The notes beneath the pieces are model-generated. The model was not told the DNA's origin. It did no database searches and saw only the letters and a list, made by a program, of their open reading frames with translations. Of a stretch of DNA of 64,000 nucleotides, positions 24,939 to 33,563 are shown in pieces (within the stretch, counting starts at the first letter, position 1; every line of letters starts with the position of its first letter). Location of the stretch: the NCBI GenBank assembly GCA_002083655.1, contig MSXR01000005.1:29453-93452 (forward strand), given 5' to 3'. This DNA is from Proteobacteria bacterium ST_bin14 (GTDB lineage Bacteria > Pseudomonadota > Alphaproteobacteria > Sphingomonadales > Sphingomonadaceae). The position numbers were made by a program, and so were the translations under genes.

Positions 24939-25721
24939 CTAAGCCCCTGTGAACACCGCCTTGCGCTTTTGCAGGAAACTCACCGCCCCCTCAACCGCGT
25001 CTGCCGACTGTCCGGCGATCGATTGGCGATCCGCCTCACCTGCCATGGCGGTCGCGTAATCGCTCTCAAGCGCAGCGGCGAGGCCCTGCCGCATCAGCCC
25101 CAGCGCCAGCGTTGGCCCTGCCGCCAGCCGTGTCGCCAGCGTCATCGCCTCTTCGCGCAGCACGGCATCGGGCACGCATTTGTAGATCAGGCCCCAATCC
25201 GCCGCCTTTGGCCCATGAATGCGTTCGCCCAGCAACATCATTTCGGTCGCCCGCGCCTTGCCCACCAAACGGGCGAGCATCCATGACGCCCCGCCATCGG
25301 GCACCAGCCCGATATTGACAAACGCTTGCAGGAAATAGCCGCTTTCGCCCGCGATGCAGAAATCAGCGGCGAGCGCCAGACTGCACCCGATGCCCGCCGC
25401 CGGACCATTAACGGCACTGACGATGGGCACGCCGGCGTTGGCGATCTTCAGCATCGTGGGATTATAGCTGTTGGTCAGCGATTGCTTGGCGCGATCAGCG
25501 GGCGATGCCTGCGAAGAATCACGCCCGGCAAGGTCGGCCCCCGAACAAAAGGCGCGGCCCTCGCCCGTCACCAGCACGGCGCGCGCGCCATCCAGATTGT
25601 CGAGCGCGTGGCCGATTTCCAAAAACATCTGTGGCGGGGCTGCGTTGAGCCGCTCGGGTCGGTTGAGGGTGAGGACAAGCACGTCGCCCTGGCGTTCGGT
25701 ACGGATCATTTCATAGGTCAT
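24939..25721 (-). CDS. Enoyl-CoA hydratase/isomerase family protein
   Basis: A 260-residue crotonase-fold enzyme starting MTYEMIRTERQGDVLVLTLN. It has the oxyanion-hole segments RAFCSGADLAG and NGPAAGIGCSLALAADF, and an Asp-Gly-Gly (GLVPDGGASWML) at the second catalytic position, the pattern seen in PaaG-like isomerases rather than classical hydratases with two catalytic glutamates. The exact reaction is therefore open. The frame is open 25 codons upstream; the chosen ATG gives the normal length. Confidence 0.82.
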   Translation of the reverse strand: MTYEMIRTERQGDVLVLTLNRPERLNAAPPQMFLEIGHALDNLDGARAVLVTGEGRAFCSGADLAGRDSSQASPADRAKQSLTNSYNPTMLKIANAGVPIVSAVNGPAAGIGCSLALAADFCIAGESGYFLQAFVNIGLVPDGGASWMLARLVGKARATEMMLLGERIHGPKAADWGLIYKCVPDAVLREEAMTLATRLAAGPTLALGLMRQGLAAALESDYATAMAGEADRQSIAGQSADAVEGAVSFLQKRKAVFTGA

Positions 25722-25874
25722 CGCGCATCCCCTATCCCGGAATTTTATCAGCCCATTTTCAAGCCATAGTATGCTGGAAAACAGCAGTTCGTGCAACCGT
25801 CGCTTGTACTTTTGAATATCGGGTATGGGAAGACATTCAGCGACGCTACGGCATGCCCGCGCTTCCCCCGCGTC

Positions 25875-26291
25875 TCAATGCCCGTTTGGCGTTTCCATAA
25901 TCTCGGTCAGCACGCCACCCATATCCTTTGGGTGGACGAAGAAGATCAATGTGCCATGCGCGCCGATTCGCGGTTCGCCCAGCACCTTTGCGCCCTTGCC
26001 CTCAAACCACGCCTTGGCCGCATGGATATCGGGCACTTCGTAGCAGACATGATGCTGACCGCCCGCCGGGTTCTTGGCGAGGAAGCCGTGAATTGGCGAG
26101 CTTTCGCCTAGCGGTTCGATCAGCTCGATCTGCGTGTTGGGGGTATCGACGAAACACACCTTCACGCCCTGCGCGGGCAGATCGAAGGGATCGTGGATCT
26201 TGGTCGCGCCGAGCACGTCACGGTACAGCGCGATCGATGCCTCGATCGAGGGTGTTGCAACGCCGATATGGTTGAGACGCCCGAGTTTCAT
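25875..26291 (-). CDS. mce: Methylmalonyl-CoA epimerase
   Basis: A 138-residue VOC-fold enzyme that interconverts (S)- and (R)-methylmalonyl-CoA between PccAB and ScpA. It begins MKLGRLNHIGVATPSIEASI (H8 is a metal ligand) and contains NPAGGQHHVCYEVPDIHAA and LIFFVHPKDMGGVLTEI, the family metal and catalytic positions. Its ATG overlaps the stop of the 52-residue ribbon-helix-helix gene (ATGA). A divergent fragment of a second mce start lies at 26954-27005. Confidence 0.93.
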   Translation of the reverse strand: MKLGRLNHIGVATPSIEASIALYRDVLGATKIHDPFDLPAQGVKVCFVDTPNTQIELIEPLGESSPIHGFLAKNPAGGQHHVCYEVPDIHAAKAWFEGKGAKVLGEPRIGAHGTLIFFVHPKDMGGVLTEIMETPNGH

Positions 26292-26446
26292 TGTGCCGAA
26301 GCCCCGATGGCTTCCTGATCGTCTTTATCGGTGAAACGACGAATGAGTTCGCTCATTGATATCCCTTGGGCCTTTGTCCGGGCCTTCAGCAGTGCCTTCG
26401 TCCCTTTGGGAAGGGTAAAGCTTACCCGAGCCGTATACTTTGCCAC
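26288..26446 (-). CDS. 52-residue ribbon-helix-helix-like protein coupled to mce
   Basis: A GTG start with GGGAG about 8 bases upstream opens a 52-codon ORF reading VAKYTARVSFTLPKGTKALL, then KARTKAQGISMSELIRRFTD and a short acidic tail. The beta strand followed by two helices, with SMSELIRRF as the second helix, is the pattern of CopG/Arc-type DNA-binding proteins. Its TGA overlaps the mce ATG. It may autoregulate the mce message or be an orphan antitoxin-like protein. Repeat A begins 18 bases upstream. Confidence 0.6.
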   Translation of the reverse strand: MAKYTARVSFTLPKGTKALLKARTKAQGISMSELIRRFTDKDDQEAIGASAQ

Positions 26447-26463
26447 CGATCATCTCCCTCTTC

Positions 26464-26549
26464 CGTCATTGCGAGCGAAGCGAAGCAATCCAGTCGCAAC
26501 ATCACAAGACGTGGCACGGCTGGATTGCTTCGCTACGCTCGCAATGACG
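26464..26549. repeat. Palindromic dispersed repeat A, copy 1
   Basis: 29-base arms (26464-26492, starting CGTCATTGCGAGCGAAGCGA, and 26521-26549) are inverted copies with one mismatch around a 28-base centre. The right end is 4 bases from the stop codon of the GIY-YIG gene. Confidence 0.85.
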
Positions 26550-26553
26550 AATA

Positions 26554-26865
26554 TCAGCCATGAGCCACTTGCTCGAACAAATCGAGCCAATTTGGATTCA
26601 ACGCCTCGATCAGCGCCAATTTCTTGGCCCGCGACCCGGCCTTGATCTGCTTTTCGCGCGAGATCGCCGCCTCCATTGTCTCATGCATTTCATACCAGAC
26701 GAGCAGCTTGCAACCATAGCGCTTGGTAAAACCATCCGCGATACCCTCGCGGTGCTGCCAAACCCGCTGGCCAAGGTTCGATGTGACGCCAGTGTACAGC
26801 GTACCGTTGCGCTTGTTCGCCATGATGTAGACGGCGGGGCGCTTCACTTGGGCCAATCTGCGCAC
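26554..26865 (-). CDS. GIY-YIG nuclease-like protein framed by repeat A copies
   Basis: A 103-residue small GIY-YIG protein of the YhbQ/UPF0213 type: VKRPAVYIMANKRNGTLYTG carries the Y-IM and Y-TG strands, then VTSNLGQRVWQHREG with the catalytic Arg, and a conserved EMHETMEAAISREKQIK with the metal-binding Glu. The GTG at 26865 is used here; a second GTG six codons in is equally possible. The gene fills the gap between two inverted palindromic repeats almost exactly (4 and 9 bases to spare), unlike any other gene here. The role is unknown; the fold cuts DNA. Confidence 0.8.
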   Translation of the reverse strand: MRRLAQVKRPAVYIMANKRNGTLYTGVTSNLGQRVWQHREGIADGFTKRYGCKLLVWYEMHETMEAAISREKQIKAGSRAKKLALIEALNPNWLDLFEQVAHG

Positions 26866-26874
26866 CCCTTACCC

Positions 26875-26953
26875 CGTCATTGCGAGCGCAGCGAAGCAAT
26901 CCAGCGGCGTGCTCGCGGAACGGCTGGCTTGCTTCGCTCCGCTCGCAATGACG
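26875..26953. repeat. Palindromic dispersed repeat A, copy 2
   Basis: 29-base arms (26875-26903 and 26925-26953) match copy 1 at nearly every base and are inverted relative to each other with 2 mismatches. The left edge is 9 bases from the GTG of the GIY-YIG gene. The right edge abuts a fragment of an mce-like gene. Confidence 0.85.
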
Positions 26954-27005
26954 GGATGGTACCAGAAGTCGTGGCCCCGATGTGATTTAGGCGGCCGAGT
27001 TTCAC
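26954..27005 (-). pseudogene. Fragment of a second mce start
   Basis: Read from a GTG at 27005, the bases encode VKLGRLNHIGATTSG before running into repeat A copy 2. Residues 2-10 are identical to the intact mce (KLGRLNHIG), but six of those nine codons differ at the third base, so this is a diverged copy and not a recent duplication. The rest of the gene is missing. Confidence 0.65.
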
Positions 27006-27030
27006 TGGCTCGTTCCGCTCTCAATTCCCC

Positions 27031-27119
27031 GTCATGCTGAACTTGTTTCAGCATCCATTCTGCGGCTCGCACAGCCGGTGCTTGGGGCGGGATGGACCCT
27101 GAAACAAGTCCAGGGTGAC
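27031..27119. repeat. Palindromic dispersed repeat B, copy 2
   Basis: Arms at 27031-27057 (beginning GTCATGCTGAACTTGTTTCA) and 27093-27119 (ending AGTCCAGGGTGAC) are inverted near-copies. It belongs to the same family as 20711-20799. It interrupts a short reading frame that begins at 27164. Confidence 0.7.
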
Positions 27120-27164
27120 GACTTGGGCGCGCGGGTCATACACCGCACCAAAAAATTCACTCAT
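27048..27164 (-). pseudogene. ORF stub (MSEFFGAVYDPRAQ...) cut off by repeat B
   Basis: An ATG overlapping the stop of the 33-residue gene (ATGA) opens a frame whose first 15 codons (MSEFFGAVYDPRAQV) look gene-like. The remainder is the translated repeat B arm and ends at a stop inside the repeat. This looks like the 5' end of a gene that lost its body when the repeat arrived. The original identity is unknown. Confidence 0.4.
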
Positions 27165-27262
27165 GAATACCTGATGACCATGTAAATGATAGCGCCTGCG
27201 GTAACCCCAAGGGCCAAAATTGTGACCGTAATCGCATCTTTGCGTGAGGTCTTATCGCTCAT
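27161..27262 (-). CDS. 33-residue single-span membrane peptide downstream of pccB
   Basis: An ATG with AGGAG at ideal spacing, 9 bases after the pccB stop, opens a 33-codon ORF: MSDKTSRKDAITVTILALGV, then TAGAIIYMVIRYS. One hydrophobic span follows a charged N-terminus. The good ribosome-binding site and the ATGA overlap with the next ORF support translation. No family was recognised; it may be a carboxylase-associated or purely structural small protein. Confidence 0.55.
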   Translation of the reverse strand: MSDKTSRKDAITVTILALGVTAGAIIYMVIRYS

Positions 27263-27271
27263 TCTCTGCTC

Positions 27272-28798
27272 CTAAAGCGGAATGTTATCATGCTTCTTCC
27301 ACGGGTTCTCCAGCACTTTCCCCCGCAGTTTCCGTAACCCCAGCGCCACCCTCCGCCGCGTCGAGTGCGGCTGGATTACCTCATCGATAAAGCCCTTGCT
27401 TGCCGCCACGAACGGGTTGGCGAAGCGCGCTTCATATTCCGCAGTGCGTTCGGCGATTTCCTCGGGCGTCTTGCCGCGAAAGATGATCTCGACCGCGCCT
27501 TTCGCGCCCATCACCGCGATTTCCGCGGTTGGCCACGCATAGTTCAAATCGCCGCGCAGATGCTTTGATGCCATCACGTCATACGCCCCGCCATAAGCCT
27601 TGCGGGTGATGACGGTGATCTTCGGCACGGTCGCTTCGGCATAGGCGAAGAGCAGTTTGGCGCCGTGCTTGATGATGCCGTTCAGTTCCTGCGCGGTGCC
27701 CGGCAGGAAACCCGGTACGTCGACGAAGGTCAGGATCGGAATCTCGAATGCATCGCAGAAACGGACGAAGCGCGCGGCCTTCTTCGATGAATTAATGTCG
27801 AGGCACCCGGCCAGCACCATTGGCTGGTTCGCGACCACGCCCACGGTGCGCCCCTCTATCCGCCCGAAGCCGGTGATGATGTTGCAGGCATGCGCTGGCT
27901 GCACTTCAAAAAAATCACCCTCGTCGAGCGTTTTTCGGATCACCTCGTGCATGTCGTAAGGCTGGTTCGCATTGGCCGGGATCAGCAGATCCAGGCTGTC
28001 CTCCAGCCGGTCCCACGGATCGGCCGTTGGGCGTTCCGGCGCTGCGTCGCGGTTTGAAGCGGGCAAGAAGTCCACGAAGTCGCGGGCCGCGAGCAGCGCT
28101 TCGATGTCATCATCGAATGCAACATCGGCGACCCCCGACTTCGTGGTATGCGTCACGGCACCCCCGAGTTCCTCCTGCGAGACCATTTCGTTAGTGACGG
28201 TCTTCACCACATCGGGGCCGGTGACGAACATGTAAGAGCTATCCTTCACCATGAAGATGAAGTCGGTCATGGCGGGGCTATACACAGCACCCCCCGCGCA
28301 TGGCCCCATGATGAGGCTAAGCTGCGGGACGACGCCTGATGCCAGCACGTTGCGCTGGAACACCTCGGCATAGCCGCCGAGCGAGGCAACGCCCTCCTGA
28401 ATGCGCGCGCCGCCCGAATCGTTGATGCCGATCACGGGCGCGCCGACCTTCATCGCCATATCCATGATCTTGCAGATTTTTTGCGCGTGACGTTCGGACA
28501 ATGATCCGCCGAACACCGTGAAATCCTGGCTGAACACGAACACCAGGCGACCGTTGATCGTGCCGGAACCGGTGACGACGCCGTCGCCGGGGATAATCTG
28601 GTCCGCCATGCCGAAATCGACGCAATTATGCTCGACATACATGTCGAGCTCTTCAAACGATCCCTGGTCGAGCAGCACGTTCAGCCGTTCCCGTGCGGTC
28701 AGCTTGCCCTTGGCATGTTGCGCGGCAATCCGCCCTTCGCCCCCGCCCAATCGCGCCGCCGCGCGCTTTGCTTCCAGACGGTCGACGATCGTTTCCAT
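27272..28798 (-). CDS. pccB: Propionyl-CoA carboxylase beta subunit (carboxyltransferase)
   Basis: A 508-residue carboxyltransferase that moves the carboxyl group from biotin to propionyl-CoA. It has the two crotonase-like halves: IPGDGVVTGSGTINGRLVFV and INDSGGARIQEGVASLGGYA in the first; FVDVPGFLPGTAQELNGII and TRKAYGGAYDVMASKHLRGD in the second. It partners PccA (18307). The ATG at 28798 with GGGGAG upstream was chosen over a longer frame that runs into a repeat. Together with mce and scpA it defines the methylmalonyl-CoA route. Confidence 0.94.
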   Translation of the reverse strand: METIVDRLEAKRAAARLGGGEGRIAAQHAKGKLTARERLNVLLDQGSFEELDMYVEHNCVDFGMADQIIPGDGVVTGSGTINGRLVFVFSQDFTVFGGSLSERHAQKICKIMDMAMKVGAPVIGINDSGGARIQEGVASLGGYAEVFQRNVLASGVVPQLSLIMGPCAGGAVYSPAMTDFIFMVKDSSYMFVTGPDVVKTVTNEMVSQEELGGAVTHTTKSGVADVAFDDDIEALLAARDFVDFLPASNRDAAPERPTADPWDRLEDSLDLLIPANANQPYDMHEVIRKTLDEGDFFEVQPAHACNIITGFGRIEGRTVGVVANQPMVLAGCLDINSSKKAARFVRFCDAFEIPILTFVDVPGFLPGTAQELNGIIKHGAKLLFAYAEATVPKITVITRKAYGGAYDVMASKHLRGDLNYAWPTAEIAVMGAKGAVEIIFRGKTPEEIAERTAEYEARFANPFVAASKGFIDEVIQPHSTRRRVALGLRKLRGKVLENPWKKHDNIPL

Positions 28799-28896
28799 AG
28801 GGCTCCCCGAACACGGACATCCCCCCTTTTTCAAGGAATCGCGCGAAACGCAACCGCCATACCGCAGCGAAAGGATACTATCGTCCTCCAATACTC

Positions 28897-28972
28897 TGTC
28901 ATTGCAAGCGCAGCGAAGCAATCCAGGGCAGCGCGGGCGACGCTGGATTGCTTCGCTCCGCTCGCAAAGACG
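28897..28972. repeat. Palindromic dispersed repeat A, copy 3
   Basis: Arms at 28897-28925 and 28944-28972 match copies 1 and 2 closely. It lies between the pccB promoter region and the convergent end of the SDR gene; no nuclease gene is adjacent. Confidence 0.8.
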
Positions 28973-28978
28973 AATCGT

Positions 28979-29995
28979 TCAGACGGTGATGACGCCCTTG
29001 TCGATCAAGCTGCGCGCGGTATCGACGATCGTGTCAGAGGCGGGGCGCGGCACCCAGCCGAGCACATCCCGCGCATGATCTGACGGGGTGATGCGTTGCT
29101 TGCCCAGCTCGCCCGTTACCATGCGGATCGTGGGGTCAACCAGACTGGTCAACTGCAGCAAAAAATCGGGCAAGCCCCGGGTCGGCACCTTGCGCGCTTC
29201 ATTGCCCATCCGGTCGCGAAGCACCGCGGCGACTTCCTTCATCATCATGAACGGGCCGGAAGCGATGAACCGCTCGCCGTCCATCCCCGGTGCCGTCAGC
29301 GCGCGGACGTGCAGGTCGGCCACATCGCGCACATCAACCACGCCAAAGCCGAAATTGGGCAGGCCCGGCAGCGATCCGGACAGCAGCCGCGTGATGATCT
29401 GCACCGAGCTGGAGAAATCCGCGCTCAGCACGGGCCCAAGCACTGCAGCGGGATTGACGGAGACATATTCCATGCCCGCCCCCTCGCTCGCGATCCAGTC
29501 GCGCGCTGCCCGTTCTGCCAGCGTTTTGGACTTGGCATAGGCATGGACTTGCGGGCCGTTCACATCGGTCCAGTCCGCTTCGGTATACGTGCCGATCTTT
29601 TTGCCGTGCCCATAGGCAATTGCCGCAACCGACGATGTCATCACCACCCGCTGCACCCCCGCCGCCTTGGCAAAGCGAAGCGCCCGCAAAGCCCCCTCCC
29701 GCGCGGGCACGATCAGGTCGTCCTCATGCTTCACAGCGCCACTCGGCAATGGGGACGCAACATGGACGACATGGCTGCACCCGGCCACGGCATCTGCCCA
29801 GCCTGCATCGTTCAACAGGTCAGCGGCGAAGAATTTCAGCTTGTCAGCGGGCACGGCAAGGCTCGCCCGCACCTCTGCCTCGCGCTTCAGTGAACGCACC
29901 GTGGTGTTCACCGTCCAACCCTGTTCAACCAGCTGGCGGATGATGAAACTGCCAATATACCCGCTGCCGCCGGTTACCAGAACGCGCCCGCTCAT
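28979..29995 (-). CDS. NAD(P)-dependent epimerase/reductase of the extended SDR family
   Basis: A 338-residue Rossmann protein starting MSGRVLVTGGSGYIGSFIIR (the TGGSGYIG dinucleotide motif). The active-site YAKSK (YX3K) is near residue 154, and VVDVRDVADLHVRAL matches the dihydroflavonol-4-reductase/aldehyde-reductase branch. Reduction of an aldehyde or ketone is the family expectation, and the substrate is unknown. It is divergent from acs. Confidence 0.85.
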   Translation of the reverse strand: MSGRVLVTGGSGYIGSFIIRQLVEQGWTVNTTVRSLKREAEVRASLAVPADKLKFFAADLLNDAGWADAVAGCSHVVHVASPLPSGAVKHEDDLIVPAREGALRALRFAKAAGVQRVVMTSSVAAIAYGHGKKIGTYTEADWTDVNGPQVHAYAKSKTLAERAARDWIASEGAGMEYVSVNPAAVLGPVLSADFSSSVQIITRLLSGSLPGLPNFGFGVVDVRDVADLHVRALTAPGMDGERFIASGPFMMMKEVAAVLRDRMGNEARKVPTRGLPDFLLQLTSLVDPTIRMVTGELGKQRITPSDHARDVLGWVPRPASDTIVDTARSLIDKGVITV

Positions 29996-30109
29996 CGCTT
30001 GATCTCCCCATAGGATTGATCAGTTTTATATCGAAACTGGTTTGCTGCCAAGCAGTTTGGCTTGGCCAATTGCAGCCATTGCGCCACAGTTAGCATTCAG
30101 GAGAATGTC

Positions 30110-32047
<1,938 letters not shown>

Positions 32048-32063
32048 TGGCCCGAGCGGGTTT

Positions 32064-32104
32064 TTGCGAATGCGACGCAATAAATGCTTGCGAATCACTC
32101 TCAA
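32064..32104 (+). promoter_or_regulatory. Two tandem Fur-like boxes upstream of bfd-bfr
   Basis: TTGCGAATGCGACGCAA (32064-32080) and TTGCGAATCACTCTCAA (32088-32104) both approximate the palindrome TTGCGAATnATTCGCAA, at 13 and 14 of 16 positions, with centres 24 bases apart. They lie 36 bases before the bfd start, where iron-dependent regulation of bacterioferritin genes would be expected. Confidence 0.5.
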
Positions 32105-32139
32105 TAGCTACATGATGCTGGCAGAGAGTGAGGGTGGCA

Positions 32140-32310
32140 ATGGTCGTCTGTGTCTGCAATGCGATTCGTGAAAACGATGTCCGCCAGGCGGCGCGCAATG
32201 GCGCAACCAGTGCCTGCGCCGCGTACCGCGCGCTTGGCCGCCGGGCAAAGTGCGGCCAGTGCCTGTCTTTCGCACGCACCATCATCGATCAGGAACGCGC
32301 AGCGGCTTGA
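32140..32310 (+). CDS. bfd: Bacterioferritin-associated ferredoxin
   Basis: A 56-residue [2Fe-2S] protein with cluster ligands C4, C6, C38 and C41 (VCVCN and KCGQC). Bfd docks on bacterioferritin and delivers electrons to release stored iron. The ATG at 32140 was chosen over an earlier ATG because it gives the canonical MVVCVCN start. It lies 51 bases upstream of bfr on the same strand, beneath two Fur-like boxes. Confidence 0.93.
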   Translation: MVVCVCNAIRENDVRQAARNGATSACAAYRALGRRAKCGQCLSFARTIIDQERAAA

Positions 32311-32361
32311 CGGCTGTGTAGCGACGCTGTCTCCTACGCCCAACGCATATGGAGAGTCGTA

Positions 32362-32847
32362 ATGAAGGGTGATGCCAAGGTCGTCGAGTATCTGAACGAG
32401 GTGCTCAAGAACGAACTGACCGCCGTCAACCAATATTGGCTGCATTACCGGATGCTCGATAATTGGGGTGTGCGTAAGCTGGCAGCGCTCGAACGCCACG
32501 AATCAATTGATGAAATGAAACATGCTGACCAACTGGCCGAGCGGATTCTGTTTCTTGAAGGGCTCCCCAATTTCCAGATGCTCGGTCGGCTCCGCATCGG
32601 CGAGACGGTCGAAGAGATATTAAAGGCCGATCACGCGCTGGAAGAAGAAGCGATTGCAACGTTACGCGACGCTGTGGAGCATGCAGAAAAAGTTCGCGAT
32701 TATGTGTCGCGTGATCTGTTTGCCTCGATCCTCAGCAATGAAGAGGATCATCTGGATATGCTTGGGCGGCAATTCGACATGATCGAACGCATGGGCCTGC
32801 AAAACTATATCCAGCTCAACAGCCAGGCGGAAATGAGCAGCGAATAA
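32362..32847 (+). CDS. bfr: Bacterioferritin
   Basis: A 161-residue heme-containing iron-storage ferritin. Ferroxidase ligands E18, E51, H54, E94, E127 and H130 are all present, and M52 is the axial heme ligand at the subunit dimer interface. It forms 24-mers that oxidise and store Fe, and it is paired with bfd for iron release. Length is normal. Confidence 0.96.
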   Translation: MKGDAKVVEYLNEVLKNELTAVNQYWLHYRMLDNWGVRKLAALERHESIDEMKHADQLAERILFLEGLPNFQMLGRLRIGETVEEILKADHALEEEAIATLRDAVEHAEKVRDYVSRDLFASILSNEEDHLDMLGRQFDMIERMGLQNYIQLNSQAEMSSE

Positions 32848-32851
32848 TCGG

Positions 32852-33265
32852 TTACATCCCGCCGACAGCGCGGCGGCCAAAGCCTGTAGGGCGGCGTTCG
32901 ACCAGTGGATTGGCTTCCCGCAGCAGCAGCGCCATCGTCGATTCGAACAGCTCGCGCAGCCCAACGACGTGCTCAAGCGCCGCGTCCGGCGCGTCGCGTT
33001 TTTCGACGCAGGTCCGCGCAATTGTCTCAATCTTTTCCGCAACGACGCCAAGCGGCTCGGCCCCGAACTGCCGGGCTTCGCCTTTTAGGGTATGCGCGGG
33101 CAGAACCAGCGCGGCGGCACTGCCAGCGCGCATCGCAACCTCAATCGCTGCAACTGATTTGATGCCGTCTTCCTGAAAATAGCCAAGGATGCGCACAAAC
33201 CCCGCGCCGAGTTCACTGCGCGCCTGCGTGAAGGCATCCCAATCGACCAGCATATCCGTTTGCAT
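32852..33265 (-). CDS. Hpt-domain phosphotransfer protein
   Basis: A 137-residue single-domain histidine phosphotransfer protein. LPAHTLKGEARQFGAEPLGV contains the phosphoaccepting His, and the flanking helices build the four-helix bundle (VAAIEVAMRAGSAAALV, VAEKIETIARTC). The ATG at 33265 is used; a GTG two codons upstream is also possible. No kinase or response regulator is adjacent, so its partners are encoded elsewhere. It converges on bfr with a 4-base gap. Confidence 0.75.
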   Translation of the reverse strand: MQTDMLVDWDAFTQARSELGAGFVRILGYFQEDGIKSVAAIEVAMRAGSAAALVLPAHTLKGEARQFGAEPLGVVAEKIETIARTCVEKRDAPDAALEHVVGLRELFESTMALLLREANPLVERRPTGFGRRAVGGM

Positions 33266-33317
33266 CGTCACCTGTTGCTCCCAAATCGTACATCAGAGGC
33301 AAATTCCGATTTTCGTT

Positions 33318-33563
33318 TTACACGTCGGGAGTAAACGAGACGTTGACGGCGGTGGGCAAAATAATGCGATAAACATCGGCTAAACCATTCGGTGCTCGCG
33401 CAATTTTTGCACCTGCTGCATGGGCCACGGCCGTCAGTTCGCGCTCGGCAGCTGGGTCGTCAGCGGTAATCTCAATGACGCGGTGATCCTCACGGAGCGC
33501 GCGCGCCAGCCGGATCGACGGCCAGGGGCAACGCTGACCGCGCGCGTCAATAACCAACGTCAC
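33318..33563 (-). CDS. TusA/SirA-like sulfurtransferase-family protein
   Basis: An 81-residue protein with VIDARGQRCPWPSIRLARAL, the CPXP signature of TusA/YedF proteins that carry persulphide sulphur. The GTG overlaps the der stop (GTGA), so it is coupled to der. A role in tRNA thiolation or other sulphur delivery is possible but not shown by the context. Confidence 0.8.
   Translation of the reverse strand: MTLVIDARGQRCPWPSIRLARALREDHRVIEITADDPAAERELTAVAHAAGAKIARAPNGLADVYRIILPTAVNVSFTPDV

Noticed and set aside
26459..28976. Repeat A copies as a CRISPR array
   Set aside because: Copies are few, internally palindromic and separated by genes rather than by uniform short spacers; no cas gene is present.
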